DNA from: Adineta vaga
Lineage: Eukaryota; Rotifera
Direction: 5' to 3'
Length of the DNA: 64,000 bases
NCBI GenBank assembly: GCA_021613535.1
Contig: CP075493.1
Span: forward strand, 13,516,001-13,580,000
Part shown: piece by piece, positions 1-9,774 of the stretch
Position numbering within the stretch: position 1 is the stretch's first letter
Layout: each line of letters opens with the position of its first letter
Notes under the pieces: generated by a model
Databases searched by the model: none
What the model was told of the DNA's origin: nothing
What the model saw: the letters and a program-made list of their open reading frames with translations, nothing else
Position numbers and translations under genes: made by a program

Positions 1-12
1 CATTTACTTGTA

Positions 13-285
13 ATGAATAAGAAGAAATCAAAATCGATCTGTATTACGAATCCATTAGCGATTGAAGGTGATTTAAGAATGCATAATGAAGAGAAAATTC
101 AAGAAAGAAAAAGACAAATCATTCGAAAATGGCAAATGATCGTATTTTTGATACGAAATCCATTGTTTGTATTCTATCGTAAAGCATATTTCAAACAATT
201 TCATAGTGTCGAAAACTATCTCATACCATGGAGAAATAATCTTCATGTCAATCGAATACTAATTCAACGTTTACATTCTGTTTAA
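13..285 (+). CDS. Unidentified protein, C-terminal part (partial at window edge)
   Basis: An open frame of 90 codons ends in TAA at 283-285 and probably continues upstream of the window, so the first ATG need not be the true start. The product is very basic, with a Lys/Arg-rich stretch followed by one moderately hydrophobic segment (about residues 42-55). I recognise no family. The segment of charged residues followed by a hydrophobic helix is loosely reminiscent of peroxin-16 tails, but the remainder does not fit, so I do not assign it. It could be the last exon of a gene to the left, or a chance frame. No upstream splice acceptor can be judged from the 12 bases available. Confidence 0.25.
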   Translation: MNKKKSKSICITNPLAIEGDLRMHNEEKIQERKRQIIRKWQMIVFLIRNPLFVFYRKAYFKQFHSVENYLIPWRNNLHVNRILIQRLHSV

Positions 286-394
286 AATATAAGAAGCGAC
301 TTTTTTTTAAATTTCATTTAAAGATTATATAATTGTCACATTAATCTCGATTGTTCTCTATTGTGTTCATATAATTTATCATTTACGAAAGAAT

Positions 395-2845
395 TTATAC
401 CACGAGGATAAATATAATTAAAGAAAAGATGATTGACAACCATTGAGAATAATTATGAACAGAAATGAATGATATTCCTCCTGATGTTGTTTGTGAATCT
501 AAAACCATAAGAAAAAAGATTTCGATAAAATAGTTTTTAATATTTCAAACTTACAACATAGGACGGAAAATTTTTGAATACGATTGTTACGTCTATCAGC
601 AACAATTAAAGCTCCATCTCGATCTAATTTAATACTTTGTGGGTAAAATAATTGGTTTGGTAAAACTCCAAATGTTGTACTTCCAGCAATAAGTATGCCT
701 GATGTCGATCCTCTCATCCATAACATAATACGATTATTATACGTATCTGCAATATATAAGTTTCTATTGCTATCAGTAATCATTGATGATGGATAACATA
801 ATCGATTAAGTTGATCGCCACAAAGACCTGTTTGTCCAGCAATTGTTATTCCACTTGTTGCACCTGGAGACCACATTTGTATTCGATGATTATCTGTATC
901 TGCTACATAAAATATATTTCCATTATTTTCATCAACAAATATTCCATTTGGTCTATTGAATTGATTTGCTGCTGTTCCATAACTGCCACAAATGATACTA
1001 CCTGTAGAAGAATTTTCCCATCGAACGATGCGATGATTGCTGGTATCTGCGATCCAAATCCTTATTTTTGAATCAATATACATTCCAAATGGATTATTTA
1101 GTTGATTAGCAGACACACCATTTCCATTGCCACCAGCAACAATAATTCCATTCACTACACCGGATTTCCATTTCATTACACGATTATTTTCACTTTCAAG
1201 AGTATATATACTTCTATTTACATCTACGCTAATCGCACGCACTAAAAATAAAGAAACAGAAGGCAAGCAAATGAATTACGAGTTTCTAATAGATCAAAAT
1301 TACTAAATACAAATTGATACAATTCGAGAACATAGTAGCTAATATTAACAACTGTTATTCCATTAGTTGATGATGACTGAAAACGTTGTACTCGAAAGTT
1401 AAAAGAATCTACGATATACATTGTATTATTCTTGTCAATGAATATATCATAAGGAGAAGAAAGAGATGTTGATGCATAATTAGTGTCACCGATTGATGAA
1501 CCAGCAATAGTTGTTCCATTCGAATACCAAGTTGTCATTGAGCAACTTGCATTTAGATTAGCTACTGAAGAAAAACAAAGAATAGAAATGCATTTATGCT
1601 GTATTCTACAGAAAAATAATTCTTGCCAGTTGTTGTCATCGATGGAATTGTTGTAGTCGAGAGATTAGTTGATACAGCAGCTGGAAAGACAGAGAATAGA
1701 AACTAATACGACTAAAATCAAACTTACGACAAGAAATAGGAAATTTTTGAATTCGATTATTATAAGTATCCGTAACAAATAATGAGCCATTTAAATCAAA
1801 ATTTATATTTCTTGGATATGGAATTTGTATTACTTGTGTATCGAAATTGATCGGATATCCAATAATGACACCTGAACTTGCTCCAATCATCCATTTCAAA
1901 ATTCGATTATTCTCATAATCAGTAATATACATATATTGATTGCTATCAAGTATTACTGCGTGTGGTCGCCATAATTGATTAAGACCATTGCCATAGTAGC
2001 CGGTGATTCCAGCAACTGTTTTTCCAACTGTATCGCCTGATAACCACATTTGAATTCGATGGTTATATGCGTCAGCAACGTAGAATGTATTTGAATCACT
2101 TGTGTCAATGAATAATCCTGTTGGATACATAAATTGATTATTTTCTCTTCCATAACTTCCACAGACAACAACACTCGTACTTGGTGATGTCCATTTGACT
2201 ATTCGATGATTAAGAGTATCAGCAATCCAGATTATTGATGTATTCAACTCGATAAACATTCCAGATGGCATATTTAATTGATTATTACTATTTCCAATTC
2301 CATTTCCGCCTGCTACGAGTGTAACATTAGAACTTCCTTGTTTCCATTTTGTCACTCGTCCGTTACTACCGTCAAGTATATAAATACTTCCGTTTCTATC
2401 AACACTCATCGTATCCACTATACAGGTAAAGAAGAAATAGAAACATTAGACTTCATTTTAATAATGTTGAAACTTCTTACTGGAAAGAAACTGATTCATA
2501 CCAACACCATTACTACCATTAACAATAGTATTTCCACTAATTGAATTGACAGAGATGCGTTGAACACGATAATTACCAGAATCTAACACATAAATACTAT
2601 TGTTGTTATCGATATAGATATCCGTTGGTCTAATAAGCATTGATGAATTTGATCCCGGCGTACCAGATTGATCGCCAACTGCTACTATAGCATTTTTCTG
2701 CCATAGTGCTGTCGGACATATTGTTAATGTCAGAGATTGTTCAATAATTGAAAATCTATATGTAAACATTAAATAAATCATTCAGTGAGATGAAGCAACT
2801 ATAGACTTACATGCTTGATAATATAGTTATCAACAATAGACTCAT
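395..2845 (-). CDS. Secreted/surface protein with two NHL beta-propeller modules (7 exons)
   Basis: Exons on the minus strand: 2845-2811, 2755-2481, 2417-1728, 1680-1627, 1564-1304, 1241-555, 498-395. Spliced length is 2106 nt, predicting 701 residues. Exon 1 encodes a short hydrophobic signal peptide. Two modules of about 310 residues each carry roughly six NHL repeats with the typical YIADTxNxRIxxW and VAGGNG motifs. Each module opens with a Cys-containing xWxxN segment. A Thr/Ser-rich linker (exon 4) joins them. The last exon gives a hydrophobic C-terminus compatible with a GPI signal or membrane anchor. Five introns are GT-AG (47-63 bp). Intron 1626-1565 appears to use a GC donor, the only choice that keeps the frame. 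NHL propellers bind proteins or sugars; the ligand here is unknown. The module duplication was probably internal. Confidence 0.85.
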
Positions 2846-3339
2846 GTTATAATTTCCAAGAATTTGTTTATACATCGAATGATTATACTGATGTTTCTAT
2901 GTAGTCACCAATCTATATAAATAGTCAAATGCGAGAAGAAATAGAAGAAAATAAGAAAAACTTATGTCATGTTTTATTACTTAAATTAATTGATAAAGTA
3001 AAACATTAGTTTATGGGATAAAATAAAGGATGCTTTAGTAGTAACTGCATGATGTGTTGTTGTTTGACTTCGTTTGTAACTATACTATTTCTCAGTTCTT
3101 TACATGATTAAAAAAGTTCATTTTTATGCTGACTTTTTGTTATGTTGTTATGTGTGAATAAATGAATTAACACCGATGGATGCTAGTAATAATTATCAAA
3201 AGACGCACATTGGTTTTATTTTTATTCTCAGGTATATCATGCAATCTTTTACTGATATCAAAATGAATTCATATGTCGCTTGTATGTGGCGACACATATA
3301 CTATTGCGATACGCTTTGTAGAGGAACAACTAACGGTTA
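2846..3339. other. Intergenic, divergent promoter region
   Basis: This AT-rich stretch lies between the NHL gene (leftward) and the F-box gene (rightward), so it should hold both promoters. I see no gene, repeat family or recognisable core promoter element in it. Confidence 0.4.
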
Positions 3340-4434
3340 ATGACGGAAAGAATGAATAATCGTCAAGTTATCCTATCACGCTGCATAGTGCCAAAAAAAT
3401 TTTCCTTATTTCTTCGTGCTCAGATAAATGGTAGTGTAGTTAACAATATTCTTTTCGTTATAGATACATCTTCATCAAATATGGCTAAACAATCATTATC
3501 TATTAATGATCTTCCATCTGAATTGCTATCGGAAGTCTTTCGATTTATTCAACCATTAGAAATGCTGCTTGATGCTTCACGTACTTGCCGTCTATGGCGT
3601 CAAATAATTAATAATGAATGGTTTCTTAACAAGTATTTTACTAATGGACTCAGTCGAAATCAATTGATCGGATGGTGGAAGTTTACCGATGTCAATAATA
3701 TAGGACATGACTCGAGTGGCATTTTAGGTGATCGCTATCATACAGTCGGGCAACCAACAGTCGAAGATTGTTTTTTGGGTAAATGTGCTGTGTTTGATGG
3801 GCAATCGTTTATTGATTTTCCCGTTAATCATAAATCTGAATATCAAACGGATTTGTACTCGGTGTCGGTTTGGTTTTGGGCTGATCCAAAAGCATGGAAC
3901 AGATATCAACAAGAAGGTGGATGGCGAACAGCGATTGGTTGTTGGAATGATTGGTCGGAAACTGCTCATGCATGGCTTCATCTTGGCTTTCATGTTGATA
4001 CAAACATTCACAATCAAGTGATGATCTCTCCAGCACAATATGCATTCGGTTGTTACGATAGACAAAAGACGGAACCTAACCGATGGTATCATGTTGTCGT
4101 TCGAGTGAGTCGACAATTTCAAGAATTATGGGTCAATGGACAAATAGTAAGCAGTGTGGACATGACTAACCCACACCTTCGACTGGAAGTGCGACTACCA
4201 TATCGACAAAACTGGCAGCCTTCACAATGGTGTCAACAAAGAATGCATTTACCAGAAGCTCTCTACATTGGATCAAAGAACAATCGACATCATAATCCAT
4301 GGATAGGTAAAATAGCTGATATATCTGTTTGGCGACGATGGCTGAAACCATTCGAAATTCGTGCCTTATATAAACAGCAAGCAGCTATTAATAACGTCAA
4401 ACTCGGCTCATTCATACATCGCAAAGACAAATAA
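3340..4434 (+). CDS. F-box protein with C-terminal LamG/concanavalin-like domain
   Basis: Single open exon. The F-box begins just after the ATG at 3481, with the pattern INDLPSELLSEVF followed by the CRxWRxII helix, so 3481 (317 residues) is the more natural start; the ATG at 3340 adds 47 residues without recognisable features. Downstream, residues about 75-305 (from 3481) form a LamG/pentraxin-like jelly roll. It has the YSVSVWFWADP strand, a Cys-rich middle, an RWYHVVVRVS strand with the WVNGQ turn, and a final GKIADISVWRRWL strand. F-box proteins recruit substrates to SCF ubiquitin ligases through Skp1, so the jelly roll would be the substrate-recognition part, perhaps sensing glycans as FBXO2-type proteins do. 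That role is inferred. The fold assignment rests on motif pattern only. Confidence 0.8.
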   Translation: MTERMNNRQVILSRCIVPKKFSLFLRAQINGSVVNNILFVIDTSSSNMAKQSLSINDLPSELLSEVFRFIQPLEMLLDASRTCRLWRQIINNEWFLNKYFTNGLSRNQLIGWWKFTDVNNIGHDSSGILGDRYHTVGQPTVEDCFLGKCAVFDGQSFIDFPVNHKSEYQTDLYSVSVWFWADPKAWNRYQQEGGWRTAIGCWNDWSETAHAWLHLGFHVDTNIHNQVMISPAQYAFGCYDRQKTEPNRWYHVVVRVSRQFQELWVNGQIVSSVDMTNPHLRLEVRLPYRQNWQPSQWCQQRMHLPEALYIGSKNNRHHNPWIGKIADISVWRRWLKPFEIRALYKQQAAINNVKLGSFIHRKDK

Positions 4435-5704
4435 GGAATACTTATCGACCCTTGCTCTGTTCATATTTTGTTCGCATTCACACTGAATTATAAACGCATT
4501 GCTTAGAAAATAGTATCATGTATATAAGATATAGAAGTCTTTTTTTTTCTAAATTAATAAATATAATCTTTCTATACACACACATTGTATCAATGGTTTT
4601 TCGCATATCGGATCACTTAAATATGAAAGAATCTTGAGGATGTGCGTGGGTATGAATCTACGTGTTCTACTGGTTCCTGTTTAACACTCACACAGACACA
4701 CATACTCCACACCGACAGCTTTTCAGTAAGCAAATCAATATCGAGTAATTATCTTTGAAAAGATTGCTGTCCAGAAATAAAAGAAAATAATATGAAGAAC
4801 AAATTCAAGTTGTATAATCATTGATTGTGAGTGTCTCTCACTCTCATAGCTTTGTTTAAATGACTTTCTAGTAGTCAACTGGAATATTTCTAACTAGATG
4901 AGATTCATTTTTTGTCGCTGATCTCTTTGTGCATCAGTTAAAGATTTATGTGAACTAGAGAAAAACATTACTCACAAGCTGATGCATTTTATGAAAATAA
5001 AACAAATGCTTTTCGAAGTGTCTGTTTATCACCATAAAAGTGTTCTCATGATAAGAACGAAAAGAAATTAAAAATACAATTTTAATAAATCTTTTATTAT
5101 TATTGTGCTTTAAATTGGTTTAATGAGAGATGCTTACAGGGTAACATATGAATTAGAGAAGAAAAAGGGAGAAGTTTTAAGATTGAAACTACATCAATGT
5201 AACGTTTATTATGATTAAGCACTGTATTAGTTAACACTGTTTAACTGAGTGAATCTCAAGTACTTTTGATTTTAATACAATAGAATATTTCATGTTAGTT
5301 GGAAATTATGTTAGATTTTCCCCTTCATTACATCATGTACCAGGTCTCTCATACTGCCAAGAACAACGTTTGAATCAAACCAACTCCTTGATACAAGAAA
5401 AAACAATCATATTCATCCCTATATTTTTGTCGTTGACTCTTATATTATCATCAAAATGTGTGGTTGGAAAAAAACCCAGTAATCAAATTTGTCTTTATTT
5501 TTTCATTCACATAGACGCATGGTAAATATATACTTTTCTTTTACCACTTAGTCGACGACACGTATTTATTTCTCTCATCCTTTCTCTCTTTATCTATATA
5601 TTACCTTGATTTTGGCAAGTTTTGTTGTTTTTTCTTTTTCTGTAAGTATAATAAAAGTATAATATAATACGCGAGATTTTCTCATTCAAGATTAAATAAT
5701 CATC
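4435..5704. other. Intergenic, no gene seen
   Basis: Long AT-rich spacer with short CA/AC-rich runs near 4575 and 4685-4725. The open frame at 5292-5525 has no family resemblance and skewed composition, and is judged spurious. The last bases before 5705 match the leader of the next GTPase gene (see 6827-7012). Confidence 0.4.
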
Positions 5705-6826
5705 ATGGATCAGTATCATTCTCTCAGTGATATTCTAGCAGAATTAAAACAACAGCGTGATGAGAAACCCCAGCAGTACATTACGGTTCCAACGGACCAA
5801 GAACGAACACTTCTATTGGTGGGACCAATACGAACTGGCAAATCAATAATCGCCGAAACTGTAGAAAATAGTCTTTATCAACCTGAAAGACCGATTACTT
5901 ATTCTGCCACTCGAACAGCTCAAATTCGACAAATTGGTAGTCTTAGGATTATTGATATACCTGGTTTTAATGAATTTCAAGTCGGACAATTCAGATTGAG
6001 TAATGATTCGATTCTTCAAATGATTGAAGAACAAATCAGTGAACATAATTCAATCGATCTTTTCGCTTTTGTTTTCCATCTCAATTATGGAATTAAAGAA
6101 GAAGATATTAAACTAATGATTTATATCAAATCCAAACTACCTGATCTGGCTGAAAGAATAATATTAATAATCACACATGCAGAAGAATTCACTGATCAAG
6201 AGAAAAATCGTTTATCAAATGAATTCTTCAATCATCCTAAGGTTAAAAAAAATCGTTTGGAAAGTTTTTTTCAAAAGAAAATCTTTTTTCTTGGTTGTCT
6301 TCGATATGAGTCACTCAATCAACGAGATAAAGAAGCACTTGTTCGTCAACATGAGAATGTCTTAAAAATGCGAAAACAATTTATTGAAAAATGTTTCGAA
6401 GATCTACCTCCAGTCAAACAGCCTAAACAAAAATCTTATATCTACAAAAGTTTATCATCACGATATGTTTATGTATCGATCTTAGTTTTCATCGTGGCAC
6501 TAGCCATTGGCTATGCTTCTTCTTCTTATATTAATTCAATTACAAACCAAAATAAGCTAGTGGGAAAGCTTACTGATACTGTAAATCAAAAGATAGTGGA
6601 AATGGAAAATATGGCAAAAACAATAAAAACGCAAAAGGAAAACCTAGAAGCACAGAAAAAAAGAGCAGAAACACAATCGAGAACACTAGAAGCACAAGCA
6701 AAAGCAGCACAAGAGCAATCAGAAAAGATGAAAAAACTTACACGTCATTTAATTGAATTAGAAGAACAGATAGCTCAAGCAAAAAAGAAAGAAAAAAAAT
6801 CTTTTTGGTCTAGTTTATTTGGTTAA
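5705..6826 (+). CDS. AIG1/GIMAP-like GTPase with membrane anchor, copy 1
   Basis: Intronless, 373 residues. The P-loop GPIRTGKS is at residues 40-47, the G3 motif DIPG starts at 84, and a THAEE motif near residue 155 stands where GIMAP/AIG1 GTPases have their G4 base-recognition motif. A hydrophobic segment (about residues 257-275) is followed by a Lys/Glu/Gln-rich coiled coil to the C-terminus. The likely product is therefore a tail-region-anchored GTPase with the G domain on one side and the coiled coil on the other side of a membrane. Family members act in immune-cell survival, vesicle and lipid-droplet scaffolding and plant defence; the role here is unknown. Two related genes follow in the same orientation, with closely similar sequence around the switch and G4 regions, so this is a tandem array. 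Confidence 0.88.
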   Translation: MDQYHSLSDILAELKQQRDEKPQQYITVPTDQERTLLLVGPIRTGKSIIAETVENSLYQPERPITYSATRTAQIRQIGSLRIIDIPGFNEFQVGQFRLSNDSILQMIEEQISEHNSIDLFAFVFHLNYGIKEEDIKLMIYIKSKLPDLAERIILIITHAEEFTDQEKNRLSNEFFNHPKVKKNRLESFFQKKIFFLGCLRYESLNQRDKEALVRQHENVLKMRKQFIEKCFEDLPPVKQPKQKSYIYKSLSSRYVYVSILVFIVALAIGYASSSYINSITNQNKLVGKLTDTVNQKIVEMENMAKTIKTQKENLEAQKKRAETQSRTLEAQAKAAQEQSEKMKKLTRHLIELEEQIAQAKKKEKKSFWSSLFG

Positions 6827-7012
6827 TAAACATTTTTCACGCGTCAATACACTTATGTTTTAATGGTGTTTTGTTGAATTTGATCTTTTATTTCTTATTT
6901 TCTAGATTGATGATAATCATCATTATTAAGTTATTTTCCAACAAATTCATCCTCTACATTTAAATTACATAATAAATTTTATGATTTATTTTTTTAAGAT
7001 TAATTAATCATC
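6827..7012 (+). promoter_or_regulatory. Shared leader of GTPase copies 1 and 2
   Basis: The bases immediately upstream of the ATG at 7013 (AAGATTAATTAATCATC) nearly repeat those upstream of the ATG at 5705 (AAGATTAAATAATCATC). The duplication thus included the leader, and the two genes may share translation or promoter signals. No other element is evident. Confidence 0.45.
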
Positions 7013-8170
7013 ATGGAGTCTTATGCTTCTCTCAACGATATCATAGATGAATTAAAACAACAACGTGATGAAAATCCTCATGTGTATATTCCAGTACCAA
7101 TCGAACCAGAAAGAACGATTCTACTAATGGGAAGTACACGTGCAGGTAAATCGACAATTGTCAGAACTTTGGCCAATAGTCTTTATCAACCTGAAAGACC
7201 GACTCTTTATTCTGCCACTCGAACACCTGAACCTCAGAAGATTAACGGCCTTACGATCATTGATATGCCTGGTTTCAACGATCTTCGAGTAAAAAATCCA
7301 CCATTAAGCAATAATTTGATCCTTCGAATGTTACAAGAACAAATGGAAAAATATCATCCGATTGATCTTTTCGCGTTTGTCTTCAACTATCAAAGTGGAA
7401 TCACAAACGATGATATTAATTCGATGATTAATGTCAAATCAGAATTTCCTGATCTCGCTGGAAGAACAATATTATTAGTTACACACGCAGAAGAATTGGA
7501 TGATAAAGCGAAAAATCGTTTAATCGACGAATTTTACAGTCATCCTAAGATTAGTAAAAATCATCTGGAAGATTTTTTCCAAAAAGAAATCTTTTTTCTT
7601 GGTTGTCTTCGATATGAATCAATCAATCGACCAGATATAGTAGCGCTTACTAATGAACATGAAAATGTTTTAAGTATGAGGAAAACATTTATTCAAAAAT
7701 GTTTTCGAAATCTTCCTCCACGCAAGCTATTGAAACAAAAGCAGTCTATTTATAAATATTTATCAATATTAGCTGTTATTATGGCAGTTGTTCTTGTTCT
7801 TATTGCTTATAGTTTCAGTGATTCCGGAGACAAACAAATTGATACAGAAGATCCAATGGATCATTCGATCCATGAATTCGTTTTCAATACCGATGAAGAC
7901 GCTTCGCTTGAAGAGAAACAAATCTCTTCCAATGACGATGTCAATGAAGATCCAACTGATACTGAGAAGAAATCATCTCTGATCAAGGAAGAATCACAAG
8001 CGGTTCAGGAATTAACTAATGCAATGCGTGACTTTAGTAACAAATATACGCAAATGGAGGAAAGGCTAAACAGGATTGAAAGCCGTTTAACCGATATAGT
8101 TAATTATATCGCTAAGGAAAAGAAAGAAAAAGAAAAATCTTTATTTTCGAAGATTGCTGATTATTTTTAA
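7013..8170 (+). CDS. AIG1/GIMAP-like GTPase with membrane anchor, copy 2
   Basis: Intronless, 385 residues, closest to the preceding gene. The N-terminal 45 residues match copy 1 nearly position by position. The P-loop GSTRAGKS (40-47) is a cleaner Walker A than in copy 1. DMPGFND and THAEELDD mark the G3 and G4 positions. A hydrophobic membrane segment (about residues 248-267) is followed by an acidic, Asp/Glu/Ser-rich region unlike copy 1, and then by a predicted coiled coil ending in KSLFSKIADYF. The divergence after the membrane segment suggests that the G domain is conserved while the distal region has changed partner. The biochemical role is inferred from family only. Confidence 0.88.
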   Translation: MESYASLNDIIDELKQQRDENPHVYIPVPIEPERTILLMGSTRAGKSTIVRTLANSLYQPERPTLYSATRTPEPQKINGLTIIDMPGFNDLRVKNPPLSNNLILRMLQEQMEKYHPIDLFAFVFNYQSGITNDDINSMINVKSEFPDLAGRTILLVTHAEELDDKAKNRLIDEFYSHPKISKNHLEDFFQKEIFFLGCLRYESINRPDIVALTNEHENVLSMRKTFIQKCFRNLPPRKLLKQKQSIYKYLSILAVIMAVVLVLIAYSFSDSGDKQIDTEDPMDHSIHEFVFNTDEDASLEEKQISSNDDVNEDPTDTEKKSSLIKEESQAVQELTNAMRDFSNKYTQMEERLNRIESRLTDIVNYIAKEKKEKEKSLFSKIADYF

Positions 8171-8255
8171 CCTTAGACGAATCAACAAACTTAGTTCTAC
8201 TGTTTTAATGGAATATAATTTTGATTTTTTTTGTATTCAGATTAACTATAAACAT

Positions 8256-9233
8256 ATGAACACTGCAAGCTCCTGTACTACAAATGAAAGCCGAGATGAT
8301 ATTCGTCGACGCGGTAAGTTCGGAATCGAATTTGTTTTAAGGTATAAATTAATTATCATAATTACAGGTAACCAAGATAAAACCATGACTGTTGATGAGA
8401 TGTCAAAGGATCTCTATAAAGAAATGGGAAACATGAATGAATATCAATTCCAAACAGCTATTCAACGAACACTTGTGCTTCTCGGAAGGACGCGTGTTGG
8501 CAAAACTACGCTGATGAAAGTTATCCAAAATCCTCTCTATCGACCTGATATGCCTAGTATTTTTTCTGAGACTGGAAGGGTTAATATTCATCAGTTCGTC
8601 ACAAATCATAAAAATCGACACTATTCTTTCACTATTATTGATTCTCCTGGTTTATATGAATGTATGCGACATGACGGAAGGCCTCTAACCAACGAAACTG
8701 TGAAACATCTTCTTGATAATTGTATAACCCAGGATGTTACTCATATTCATGCATTTGCATTTGTCTTTAGTATTCAAGGTTCAATTAATGATGAAGATAT
8801 TCAATCGATGATTTTTATCAAGAAACATTATCCAACATTGAAAAAATTTTTTATGCTGATTTTAACACATTGCGAAGAAAAAACAGATGAAGAAAAGAAA
8901 CGATTAACCGACGAATTCTTTTCACATCCTCGAGTGATAAAACATAATTTACACGAATTTTTTAATTTAGGATATTTTTATACTGGCTCCCTTCGACCAG
9001 AATTAGGATCTAATCCAAATTTAGAGGCAGCTATAAGTCAACAACGGAAGGTGTTGGAAATGCGGAGTGTGTTATTAGATTTTCTCATTCAACGCGAAGA
9101 AACATTCAATATCCATCAGTCGAACATAACATCTTCCAATACATTGGAACGATTCAAACAAGTTTTACTGTGGCTTTGCGCTTTTCTTATTGGAATGTTT
9201 TTTCTTTTGATTTTCTTTGATATTAAAGTATAG
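8256..9233 (+). CDS. AIG1/GIMAP-like GTPase with C-terminal membrane anchor, copy 3
   Basis: Two exons, 8256-8313 and 8368-9233, joined across a 54-bp GT-AG intron; 307 residues. The intron is itself open and a multiple of three, so an intron-retained form would also be in frame. The P-loop is GRTRVGKT, G3 is DSPGLYE and the G4-like motif is THCEE. Unlike copies 1 and 2 there is no long distal coiled coil. The protein ends in a strongly hydrophobic segment (about the last 25 residues), giving a tail-anchored topology with the GTPase domain facing the cytosol. It is the most divergent member of the trio. A possible 5' UTR acceptor (TTTGTATTCAG) lies just before the start at 8240. Confidence 0.83.
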   Translation: MNTASSCTTNESRDDIRRRGKFGIEFVLRYKLIIIITGNQDKTMTVDEMSKDLYKEMGNMNEYQFQTAIQRTLVLLGRTRVGKTTLMKVIQNPLYRPDMPSIFSETGRVNIHQFVTNHKNRHYSFTIIDSPGLYECMRHDGRPLTNETVKHLLDNCITQDVTHIHAFAFVFSIQGSINDEDIQSMIFIKKHYPTLKKFFMLILTHCEEKTDEEKKRLTDEFFSHPRVIKHNLHEFFNLGYFYTGSLRPELGSNPNLEAAISQQRKVLEMRSVLLDFLIQREETFNIHQSNITSSNTLERFKQVLLWLCAFLIGMFFLLIFFDIKV

Positions 9234-9774
9234 CCAATCAAAAATTTGAGCTAGCAAGGTTTTTCGCCGTTTTCAACATTATTTGAGAGAATGAAAACTG
9301 CTGATTACGAATATATACTTCTGAACCTCAGCAAATGTATCCTTCATAAAAACAGTATCCTTCGAATATTTCGTTTATTTTTCAACCGGAAGGAGCCATT
9401 TTCTGAGGCTAAGAAGTATATATTCGTAATTAGCGAAAAACATTTTGTTGACTTCGCAGTGTCTGTGCCTTATGTGATTTAGAATTAGTTTCTTTTTTGA
9501 AGTTCAACAATGTGAAAAAATATGATTTTTAACGTTCAAAGATGAAAGCCTTGTCTGTTTATTGCTTGTGCATTCGTAGGCGAAGTTCGACTACTTGTCT
9601 ACAATCAGAATGAATCAAGGGCACTAATATTTTCTTTTTACTTAATAACTTTCGTTTTCATAGTTAACTATATTATTCATAGAACATACTTTCAAAAATC
9701 GAAAGAGTGTGAGTGAAGGTGTCATAAGAGACATAAAGAAAAAGTTTTTATTAAAAATTATGAATGTGGACAGT
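9234..9774. other. Intergenic with a long foldback
   Basis: Apart from the foldback at 9301-9434, described separately, this spacer between convergent genes holds no gene that I can support. The open frame 9291-9482 lies across the foldback and is a by-product of it. Confidence 0.5.
9301..9434. repeat. Imperfect foldback (inverted repeat) with about 45-bp arms
   Basis: Arm 1 spans about 9301-9345 and arm 2 about 9388-9434. A 19-bp core (9304-9322 versus 9412-9430) pairs perfectly, and the pairing continues with scattered mismatches through the CCTCAG and CCTTC blocks, leaving a loop of about 42 bases. This is more than expected by chance in AT-rich DNA. It could be a small foldback transposon remnant, a hairpin RNA precursor, or a 3'-end structure between two convergent genes. 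No target-site duplication or terminal motif is clear. Confidence 0.7.

Noticed and set aside
13-285. Resemblance of the first open frame to the peroxin-16 C-terminus
   Set aside because: Only a basic-then-hydrophobic pattern agrees; the rest does not align.
5292-5525. 77-codon open frame
   Set aside because: No family pattern, no upstream signals, isolated in a long spacer.
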